This document shows positions 15,455 through 22,043 of a DNA stretch of 22,043 nucleotides, one piece after another (the first letter of the stretch is position 1; the number at the start of each line of letters is the position of its first letter). The DNA comes from CAZQSL01 sp964595945. GTDB lineage: Bacteria; UBP15; UBA6099; JAJRTR01. Made by a program: the position numbers and the translations under genes. The notes beneath the pieces were generated by a model, which made no database searches, was not told the DNA's origin, and was given only the letters and a program-made list of their open reading frames with translations. The stretch is from positions 1 through 22,043 of the forward strand of contig CAZQSL010000057.1 in NCBI GenBank assembly GCA_964595945.1. The letters are read 5' to 3'.

Positions 15455-17131
15455 TTACTGGCAGTCTTCGGTGGGTGGCGTGGAGGGAGCGGTCTGTTTT
15501 TGGTAGATTTCCTGGAGGATCAGCATTGCGCGTTTTTGGTATGCGGTGTTGTCGGGTGCGAGCCGGAGTGTTTTCTGGATGGTTTTTTCTGCCTGGGGGT
15601 AGTCGCCGATGAGGTAGTAGCAGGTGGCGAGGTTGATCATTATCTGTGGGTTTTTGGGGCTGTATTCGAGGGCTTTTTTGAAAGATGCGATGGCGGCCGG
15701 GGTGTCGTGGAGTGCGTCTTGCTGTATGGAGCCGAGGTTGACGAGGGCGGCGACGTCGGAGGGGTCGATGGCGATGGCTTTTTGGGTGTATTCGATGGCG
15801 GCGGGTATGTTGTGGGCCTGGTAGTAGGCGTAGCCGAGGTTGTGGAGTACGACGGGGTCGCGGGGTGAGACGAGTGCGGTGGCCTGGAAGAGTGTGAGGT
15901 CGCTGTGCCAGATTTTGGCTTGTGTGAGGGTGAGTTTTGCGGAGAGGGCGAGAGTGGCGGCGGTGATGAGGATGAGGGGGATGATGAGGAGTCGTTTTTT
16001 GATGGTGAGGCGTGTGATGAGGTATGCGAGGAGTGGGAAGAGTGTGGCGAGGGGGAGGTAGGAGTAGCGGTCGGAGATGAGTTTGATGGTGGGTATGAGG
16101 TTCATCATGGGAATGAGGTTGATGGCAGTCCAGAGGAGGAGGAGTGCGGCGGGTCGGTCGTGGCGGAGCAGGTGTATGGTGAGCCATGTGGTGAGTGTTA
16201 TGACAATGAGGGAGGAGATGACGAGTGGTGAGAGGAGGGATGTTTCGACGATGACGGGGTATTCGGCGGCGAGGTTGAGGGGGATGAACATGTGGTTGAT
16301 GTAGAGGAGGGGGATTTTGGAGATGGTCATAAGGTGGGTGGCAGGGGAGCCGCCGTTGAGGGGTGCGATGATGCCGGCTTCGCGGGACATGTGCATGTCG
16401 AGTGCGAGGATGGCGATGTCGATGAGGAAGAAGGGGATGGTGAGTGCGATGCGGCGGAGTATGGGTCTTGTGTGGCCGTGGAGGAGGATGGCGATGGCGA
16501 GGATGATGAGTGGCATGGCGACGGTGGAGGCTTTTGACATGAGGGCGCATGTGAATGTGAGGATGGATGCGATGTAGAGTGGTATGCGGTATTTGTGTTT
16601 GTGGTCGATCTGGAAGTAGCAGAGTGCGCTTGCGAGGGAGAAGAATGTGGCGAGGAGGTCTTTGCGGCAGGATATCCAGGCGACGGTTTCGGTGTTTTGG
16701 GGGTGTGCGGCGAAGAGGAGTGCGGCGACGGAGGCCGTGATCCAGGCGGTAGTTTTGCGCAGGCCGCCGGCGGTCATGAGGAGTGCGCCGAATGCGGCGA
16801 GGAGTATGGCGTTGGCTGCGTGGAGGAGGATGTTGGTCAGGTGGAATCCGAAGGAGTCGAGGCCGCCCCATAAGGTGTAGTCGAGTGAGTAGCTGAGGAT
16901 GCGGATGGGGAGGTAGTGGCCTTCGCTGGTGGAGGTGAAGATTTCCCTGATGGCGTTGGGGGTGAGTTTCTGGATGAGTGGCTGTTTCTGGACTATGAAG
17001 TGGTCGTCGTAGACGAAGTCGCTTGTCATGAGGCAGTCGTAGTAGAGGAAGAATGTGGCGAAGGCGATGATGAGCATTGCCGTGAAGGCTGTGTATTCGC
17101 AGATACGGGTTTCGCGTGTGTTGTTTTCCAA
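15455..17131 (-). CDS. TMTC-like polytopic membrane protein with C-terminal TPR repeats
   Basis: A 558-residue protein from a TTG start (17129-17131). The N-terminal ~400 residues carry about 9-11 hydrophobic helices. Helix 1 (about 14-34) is followed by FVYDDHFIVQKQPLI (39-53), an acidic pair (D42, D43) at the place used by GT-C glycosyltransferases, then HYLPIRILSYSLDYTLWG and FHLTNILLHAAN, the typical TMTC/bacterial TPR-membrane pattern. The C-terminal ~150 residues hold TPR units around NLGYAYYQAHNIPAAIEYTQ, SFKKALEYSPKNPQIMINLA and YYLIGDYPQAEKTIQKTL. A lipid-linked-sugar glycosyltransferase role is inferred from family, not proven. It is upstream of eno on the same strand and divergent from mazG. 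The coding strand is extremely G-poor. Confidence 0.82.
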   Translation of the reverse strand: MENNTRETRICEYTAFTAMLIIAFATFFLYYDCLMTSDFVYDDHFIVQKQPLIQKLTPNAIREIFTSTSEGHYLPIRILSYSLDYTLWGGLDSFGFHLTNILLHAANAILLAAFGALLMTAGGLRKTTAWITASVAALLFAAHPQNTETVAWISCRKDLLATFFSLASALCYFQIDHKHKYRIPLYIASILTFTCALMSKASTVAMPLIILAIAILLHGHTRPILRRIALTIPFFLIDIAILALDMHMSREAGIIAPLNGGSPATHLMTISKIPLLYINHMFIPLNLAAEYPVIVETSLLSPLVISSLIVITLTTWLTIHLLRHDRPAALLLLWTAINLIPMMNLIPTIKLISDRYSYLPLATLFPLLAYLITRLTIKKRLLIIPLILITAATLALSAKLTLTQAKIWHSDLTLFQATALVSPRDPVVLHNLGYAYYQAHNIPAAIEYTQKAIAIDPSDVAALVNLGSIQQDALHDTPAAIASFKKALEYSPKNPQIMINLATCYYLIGDYPQAEKTIQKTLRLAPDNTAYQKRAMLILQEIYQKQTAPSTPPTEDCQ

Positions 17132-17169
17132 GGCAGGTGGTCCACCAAGCTGTATATTGTTGTTATGGG

Positions 17170-17178
17170 ATTATAGCA
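17170..17178 (-). promoter_or_regulatory. Extended -10 promoter of the TMTC-like gene
   Basis: TGCTATAAT on the minus strand is a perfect extended -10. The -35 is weak. The leader would be ~30 bases and contains the palindrome GGTGGACCACC (17137-17147) just before the TTG start. Confidence 0.55.
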
Positions 17179-17271
17179 CTTGTGGGGAATGGCGCCAGTG
17201 TGGGTGTGAGAAAGAGGCGTGGTTTTGTGCGGCGGTGGCTGTGGTGGGTGAAAAGTCTTTGAGCTGTCTGT

Positions 17272-17301
17272 TTGACATGTCATTTCGATAGAGGATAGAT
17301 T
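17272..17301 (+). promoter_or_regulatory. Candidate promoter of the mazG-ppdK operon
   Basis: A perfect TTGACA (17272-17277) with TAGATT (17296-17301) 18 bases later. The palindrome TGACATGTCA (17273-17282) overlaps the -35 and could bind a regulator. Confidence 0.45.
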
Positions 17302-17355
17302 ATATTGGCAGGACAGGCGCGGCGATGATGCGCGTGCCGTTATGGGGAAGTGATT

Positions 17356-17793
17356 ATGGACGAGCTTTCAGGCAATGAAAAGGTGAATGCTGTGCGCGGG
17401 ATAGCGAGTGGCGAATTCGAGCGGCTAAGAGGACTGATGCGCGCGCTTAGGGGTGAGCATGGTTGTCCGTGGGACCGCCGGCAGACGCTGGAGTCGCTGA
17501 TCAGGCATCTGCGCGAAGAGAGCGGTGAATTGATAGAGGCGATCGGCGAGGGTGATGCGGCGCATATCCGTGAGGAATTCGGGGACACGATGATGGTGCT
17601 GGTGATGATGCTTGAAGTGGCTGAGGAGTCGGGTCTGCTGACATTCGACGCCGCGATGAGGGGCATCAATGAGAAGCTTGTGCGGCGTCATCCTCATGTT
17701 TTTGGCGATGAAACATATACTACTGAAGAAGAGATACTCGACAACTGGAAACGCATCAAGCAGGAAGAAAAGAAAAACAGGGTGCAGACATGA
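17356..17793 (+). CDS. mazG: MazG-type nucleoside triphosphate pyrophosphohydrolase, single domain
   Basis: A 145-residue protein that cleaves NTPs to NMP and pyrophosphate. The start at 17356 has GGGGAAG five bases upstream; GTG at 17350 would overlap that site. Signature pieces are EHGCPWDRRQTLESL (34-48), the metal-binding EESGELIEAI (54-63) and EEFGD (73-77), and KLVRRHPHVFGD (107-118). It is one MazG unit, against two in the ~263-residue E. coli protein; the short form is common elsewhere. The stop overlaps the ppdK start (ATGA), so the two are translationally coupled. Confidence 0.92.
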   Translation: MDELSGNEKVNAVRGIASGEFERLRGLMRALRGEHGCPWDRRQTLESLIRHLREESGELIEAIGEGDAAHIREEFGDTMMVLVMMLEVAEESGLLTFDAAMRGINEKLVRRHPHVFGDETYTTEEEILDNWKRIKQEEKKNRVQT

Positions 17794-20438
17794 TCGTATT
17801 TCTCGAAGACGCCGACAGGGACAGGGTATACAGCTATGGGCTCAAGGGCGTATGCCTGGGAGAAATGCTGCGGCTGGGGCTGAATGTCCCGCCTGGGTTT
17901 ATCATCCCGCGAGAGATCGGCGAAGAGGTCTATCTCAAGCGCGCCGGCCTCGGCGAAGAGGTGTTTTCCAGCATAATGCGCGGTGTGACCGAACTCGAAC
18001 GCCGCACCGGCCGCCGCCTCGGAGGCCAGAGGCCGCTGCTGCTCTCGATCCGTTCGGGCGGCTCCGTGCCGCTGCCTGGCATGATGGATACGGTGCTCAA
18101 TGTCGGCGTGAATCCAGACACTGTCTCGCACCTTGCCGAAGAATCGGGCGACGAGCGCTACGCGTGGGACACATTCCGGCGCTTCGTGCAGATGTACGGT
18201 GAAATCGTGCTCGGCATCCCGCCCATATCGTTCAATCGTATCATCGAAGAATACATCACCCGCGTCGGCGGTTATTCCGAAGAGCATCTCGGCGCGACCG
18301 AGATCAGGCGCATTTGCGACGCTTTCCGCGCCATCATCAAAAAACACACGGGCAACGATGTGCCCTCCGACCCGGAAGTGCAGCTCAAAAACATAATCGA
18401 AGTAGTGTTCAACTCGTGGAACACTCCCCGCGCGGTCGTTTTCAGAAACCTCCGCAACATCCCTCACGACTTCGGCACGGCTGTGGTCGTGCAGGCCATG
18501 GTGTTCGGCAACTTCGGCAAAAATTCCGCTGCCGGCGTCGTCTCGACCCGCAATCCCAACACGGGCATGAAAACCCTCTTCGGCGAATATCTACCCTACT
18601 CACAGGGCGAAGATATCCTCTCAGGAGCGCGTACCCCGCGCAGGATTTCCGAACTCCAGTACGACATACCCGATGCTTTCGCCGAGCTCGAACAAGTCGG
18701 TGAAATCCTCGAAAAACACTACCGCGATGTACAGGAAATCGAATTTACCATCGAACACGGCAAGCTCTACCTGCTCCAGACGCACCCCGCGCAATGCACC
18801 GCGCAGGGCCGCATCAAAATAGCTGTCGATATGTACGAGGAAAAACTGCTCACTAAAAAAGACGCCGTCAAAAGCGTCGACCCCGATCTGCTCAAACAGA
18901 TATTGCACAGCCACATCGACCCTGCCGTACACACCAAGGCGCTCGCGCGTGGACTGCCCGCGGCTCCCGGCGCGGCCTCCGGCGCTGTCGTGTTTTCCGA
19001 AGAAGACGCCCGGCGGCTCAATAAAGACGGCAAAAAAGCCATCCTCGTACGCACCGAAAACACTACCGAAGACGTGCGCGGCATCTACGCCGCGGCCGGC
19101 CTCCTCACCCAGAAGGGCGGTGTCACCAGCCATGCCGCCGTAGTAGCCCGCCGTATGGCGCGCCCCTGTGTCACCGGCTGCGAAAATGTTTTCGTCGATG
19201 TCGACCGCAAGGAAATGACCATTGGCTCAAGAGTCGTCCGCGAAGGCGACATTGTCACTATTGACGGCAATTCAGGCCGCGTATTTCTTGGCTCGATCCC
19301 CATGCGAAATTCCGCCATCAGCTCCGAATTCACGCGCCTGCTCTCCTGGACCGACAAATTTCGCACCCTAAGGGTCAGGGCCAATGCCGAAACCACCGAC
19401 TCGATCGTACAGGCCATCAGCTTCGGCGCCGAAGGCATCGGCCTCTGCCGCACCGAAGTAATGTTCATGACCGAAGAGCGTCAGCGCGCCATGATGGCCA
19501 TGATCCTCGAAGAAAACAAACAGAAGAAAAACCGTCAGCTCGCCGAACTCCAGAAAATCCACAAACAGGATTTCCTCGAAATATTCACTACCCTCGACGG
19601 CCTTCCCGTCACAATCAGGCTCCTCGATACCCCCCTGCACGAATTTCTCCCCGCCGTCGACGATCTCTCCAAGGAACTCGCCGTCCTGCGCAGCCAGGGC
19701 ATCAACGACGAAGACACCAAACAAAAGGAAGACCTCCTTACCCGCATCCTCCTGCATCAGGAAAAGAATCCCATGATGGGACTGCGCGGCTGCCGCCTCG
19801 GTATCATAAGTCCCGAAATCATCGAAATGCAGGCCACCGCCATACTCGAAGCCGCTGCCGAAGTCTCCCAAAAGGGCATCCCCGTCATGCCAGAAATCAT
19901 CATCCCTCTCATCGGCCACGTCAAAGAGTTGCGCTGGGTGCGGCACCGCCTCGAAGCCGCTGCCGAAAAAGTTTTTGCCCGCATGGAAACACGCGTCGAT
20001 TTCAAGATCGGCACACTCGTCGAAGTCCCTCGCGCGGCACTTACCGCCGATGAACTCGCCGAATATTCCGATTTCCTCTCCTTCGGTACCAACGATCTCA
20101 CCCAGACCACTTTCGGATTCAGCCGCGACGATGCCGAACACAAGTTTCTCCGTCATTATCACGATCTCGGCATCCTCCATGACAACCCGTTCGAGACGAT
20201 CGACGAAGAAGGTGTCGGCAAACTTGTCAAATATGCCACAAACGAAGGCCGTAGAGTCAAACATGGCATTGTCATCGGTCTCTGCGGCGAACACGGCGGC
20301 GAACCCCGCTCGATTGTTTTTTGCCACAAAACAGGCCTTGACTATGTGAGCTGCGCCCCCTACAGGGTGCCAATCGCCCGCCTCGCCGCCGCTCAGGCGG
20401 CTATCGCTGATGAAGAGGCCAGTGATGGAAAACCATAA
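17790..20438 (+). CDS. ppdK: Pyruvate, phosphate dikinase
   Basis: An 882-residue three-domain enzyme of standard length, converting pyruvate, ATP and Pi to phosphoenolpyruvate, AMP and PPi, and reversible. The ATP-grasp part has LKGVCLGEMLRLGLNVPPGF (18-37), SIRSGGSVPLPGMMDTVLN (86-104) and EIEFTIE (316-322). The swivelling domain has the phospho-His H448 in GGVTSHAAV. The PEP/pyruvate barrel has GIGLCRTEVMF (549-559), FLSFGTNDLTQTTFG and the catalytic Cys in LCGEHGGEP (831-839). One oddity: the nucleotide-site motif normally reading LQTRxxKRT is LLQTHPAQCT (328-337), so the Arg is His and the Lys-Arg pair is lost. It overlaps mazG by four bases. The next gene begins 69 bp downstream. Confidence 0.95.
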   Translation: MIVFLEDADRDRVYSYGLKGVCLGEMLRLGLNVPPGFIIPREIGEEVYLKRAGLGEEVFSSIMRGVTELERRTGRRLGGQRPLLLSIRSGGSVPLPGMMDTVLNVGVNPDTVSHLAEESGDERYAWDTFRRFVQMYGEIVLGIPPISFNRIIEEYITRVGGYSEEHLGATEIRRICDAFRAIIKKHTGNDVPSDPEVQLKNIIEVVFNSWNTPRAVVFRNLRNIPHDFGTAVVVQAMVFGNFGKNSAAGVVSTRNPNTGMKTLFGEYLPYSQGEDILSGARTPRRISELQYDIPDAFAELEQVGEILEKHYRDVQEIEFTIEHGKLYLLQTHPAQCTAQGRIKIAVDMYEEKLLTKKDAVKSVDPDLLKQILHSHIDPAVHTKALARGLPAAPGAASGAVVFSEEDARRLNKDGKKAILVRTENTTEDVRGIYAAAGLLTQKGGVTSHAAVVARRMARPCVTGCENVFVDVDRKEMTIGSRVVREGDIVTIDGNSGRVFLGSIPMRNSAISSEFTRLLSWTDKFRTLRVRANAETTDSIVQAISFGAEGIGLCRTEVMFMTEERQRAMMAMILEENKQKKNRQLAELQKIHKQDFLEIFTTLDGLPVTIRLLDTPLHEFLPAVDDLSKELAVLRSQGINDEDTKQKEDLLTRILLHQEKNPMMGLRGCRLGIISPEIIEMQATAILEAAAEVSQKGIPVMPEIIIPLIGHVKELRWVRHRLEAAAEKVFARMETRVDFKIGTLVEVPRAALTADELAEYSDFLSFGTNDLTQTTFGFSRDDAEHKFLRHYHDLGILHDNPFETIDEEGVGKLVKYATNEGRRVKHGIVIGLCGEHGGEPRSIVFCHKTGLDYVSCAPYRVPIARLAAAQAAIADEEASDGKP

Positions 20439-20507
20439 CATCGCGTTTCGCAAAACAGAAACGGCGCCCGCGCGCTATATTGTAAAACAAAAATATGTAT
20501 TGGCACG

Positions 20508-22043
20508 GTGGATAAATTGGAAAACAAAAAAGAACTTTTACTTGAAATAGGCTGCGAGGAAATCCCCAGCACTTTAATAATTTCCGCTCTCGAAAAACTC
20601 GAAAAGGTTTTCCGCGACTTCTGTGCTCAGGAGCGCATCGAGCATGGCGCGATCGCGACCTATGCCACTCCGCGCCGCCTCACGCTCATCGCCGGCAGTG
20701 TCAGTGATACCCGTGGCGATGTGCAGATCGAAATCAAGGGGCCTCCCGCGTCAGCAGCCAGGACGGCCGATGGCGCATGGACGCCCACTGCTGAAAAATT
20801 CGCCGCGGGCCGCAATGCCGCGCTTGACGATCTTGTCATCCTCGACACGCCAAAAGGCCCCTATGTACATGTCGTCAAAAAGGAAACCGGCGGGCCGGTC
20901 AAGGATGTGCTGCCCACGCTGATCAACAGAGCAATGGCCGAAATCACGTTTCCCAGGAGCATGAGGTGGGATGTCCGCAAATCGCGATTTGCGCGCCCGG
21001 TAAGGTGGTTCCTCTTCCTTTTCGGCGGCGAAGTGATCACCGCTGATGTCGAGGGCATACCCTGCGGCAATGTGACGTATGGCAACAGATATTTCGGCAG
21101 CGATGCCATCGCGGTCGGTAGTGCCACTGAATATTTCGAAAAACTGCGTGCCGCCGGTGTCATAGTCGATCACAATGAGCGCCGCGAACTGATCAGGAGC
21201 GGCGTACTCGCCATCGCGGGCGGCAAGCCGCACATGACTGACGAATTGCTCGAAGACAACAACTTCCTCGTGGAGTTCCCCTATCTCGCGACTGGACGGT
21301 TCAATGACGAATTCGCCGAACTCCCGGCGGAAGTCCTCACGGTCTGCATCGAAAAAAACCAGCATTATTTCCCGGTGTTTGATGCCGTCACGGGCAGGAT
21401 CATCCCGAAATTTGTCGTGGTGATGAACGTGCCGCTCACGGAGTCGAAAGTCGTGATGCATGGCTATGAGAGAGTGCTTTATTCGAGGCTCAAGGACGCG
21501 AGATTTTTCTTTGACGAAGACGTGAAACGCCCGCTGCCGGAGAGAATTGACGATCTGAAGAAAATCACGTTTCAGCAGCAGCTCGGCAGTATGTATGACA
21601 AGGCGATGCGCGTGAGGAAATTCGCTGGCTATCTCAGCGGCAGGGCAGGGCTCGGCCCGGAGTCCAGCGCGGTAGTGCAGCGCGCCGCGGAGCTTATGAA
21701 GGCCGATCTGACTACCCAGATGGTTTTCGAATACACGGAAATCCAGGGCACGGTGGGCAAACATTACGCGCTCCACGCCGGCGAAAGCGCGGCGGTAGCG
21801 GCTGCGGTGGAAGGCCACTATATGCCGCGATATGCTGATGATGACCTGCCGCAGACTCCTGAGGGCGCGATACTCGCGATCGCCGACAAGATGGACACAG
21901 TTGCCGGTTATTTTGCTATTGGCCTGATCCCTCAACGTTCGATGGACCCCTACCAGCTCCGCCGACAGGTGCTCGGCGTGATCAGGATTCTCGATGGGTA
22001 CGGATTCCCGTTCACCTTCGATCAGCTTGCCGCCGACGCGCTG
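20508..22043 (+). CDS. glyS: Glycyl-tRNA synthetase beta subunit (partial, 3' end outside window)
   Basis: 512 codons are visible, open to the window edge; full length is about 690. This is the tRNA-binding/editing-type beta subunit of the alpha2-beta2 bacterial glycyl-tRNA synthetase. Diagnostic pieces are ELLLEIGCEEIP near the start, YATPRRLTLIAG, RSMRWDVRKSRFARPVRW, ELPAEVLTVCIEKNQHYFPV, DARFFFDEDVKRPL and the HD-like HYMPRYADDDLPQTPEGA. GTG at 20508 is taken as the start; TTG at 20517, with GGTGG (20507-20511) before it, is an equal alternative. Neither has a strong ribosome site. TATATT at 20476-20481 is a possible -10. The alpha subunit gene (glyQ), usually just upstream, is absent: ppdK sits there instead. 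Confidence 0.95.
   Translation, partial: MDKLENKKELLLEIGCEEIPSTLIISALEKLEKVFRDFCAQERIEHGAIATYATPRRLTLIAGSVSDTRGDVQIEIKGPPASAARTADGAWTPTAEKFAAGRNAALDDLVILDTPKGPYVHVVKKETGGPVKDVLPTLINRAMAEITFPRSMRWDVRKSRFARPVRWFLFLFGGEVITADVEGIPCGNVTYGNRYFGSDAIAVGSATEYFEKLRAAGVIVDHNERRELIRSGVLAIAGGKPHMTDELLEDNNFLVEFPYLATGRFNDEFAELPAEVLTVCIEKNQHYFPVFDAVTGRIIPKFVVVMNVPLTESKVVMHGYERVLYSRLKDARFFFDEDVKRPLPERIDDLKKITFQQQLGSMYDKAMRVRKFAGYLSGRAGLGPESSAVVQRAAELMKADLTTQMVFEYTEIQGTVGKHYALHAGESAAVAAAVEGHYMPRYADDDLPQTPEGAILAIADKMDTVAGYFAIGLIPQRSMDPYQLRRQVLGVIRILDGYGFPFTFDQLAADAL

Noticed and set aside
15366..16871. 501-codon frame overlapping the TMTC-like gene and eno leader
   Set aside because: It is almost entirely His, Pro, Arg and Thr, a frame-shifted reading of the TMTC-like gene, which itself has clear helices and TPR units.

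Overview
The window (22,043 bp, GC-rich) looks like chromosomal DNA of an uncultured diderm (Gram-negative-type) bacterium. Support for this: an outer-membrane PorV/PorQ-type barrel, several Sec signal peptides, the separate-subunit type of glycyl-tRNA synthetase, and a core set of housekeeping genes (eno, hemW, mazG, ppdK, glyS). The mix of a Gfo/Idh/MocA dehydrogenase, a GPH-family symporter, a TMTC-like membrane TPR protein and TPR exported proteins recalls PVC-group or similar candidate phyla, but nothing here fixes the phylum. No phage, insertion sequence, rRNA, tRNA or CRISPR was seen.

Layout. 1-1947: two adjacent NAD-type short-chain dehydrogenases on +. 2157-3476 (-): exported protein of unknown function. 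3635-8493 (+): exported TPR protein, a large D-aminoacylase-family amidohydrolase, a 102-residue Cys-rich protein, and a GPH-type sugar/cation symporter whose start overlaps the small gene. 8677-10278 (-): an oxidoreductase carrying a C-terminal SCP2-like domain. 10399-11544 (-): hemW. 11733-13614 (+): PorV-like barrel, then a DEDDh exonuclease fused to a WYL-like domain. 14063-17131 (-): TMTC-like membrane protein, then enolase with its own promoter and terminator. 17356-22043 (+): mazG overlapping ppdK, then glyS running off the end.

The most notable pattern is a 125-126 bp non-coding repeat with a 16-17 bp hairpin. It occurs three times (2026, 8544, 13665), always in the same orientation. 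All three copies lie in the three tail-to-tail gene junctions of the window, and none lies anywhere else. The third copy is followed by what looks like a tiny transcription unit (promoter, possible 11-codon ORF, hairpin) between it and eno.

The genes suggest two working themes. One is uptake and hydrolysis of an N-acylated compound (amidohydrolase, small Cys protein, symporter). The other is central metabolism (enolase and PPDK share phosphoenolpyruvate). Two gene fusions, dehydrogenase-SCP2 and exonuclease-WYL, are the best protein-level leads. No complete new defence or mobile system was recognised.
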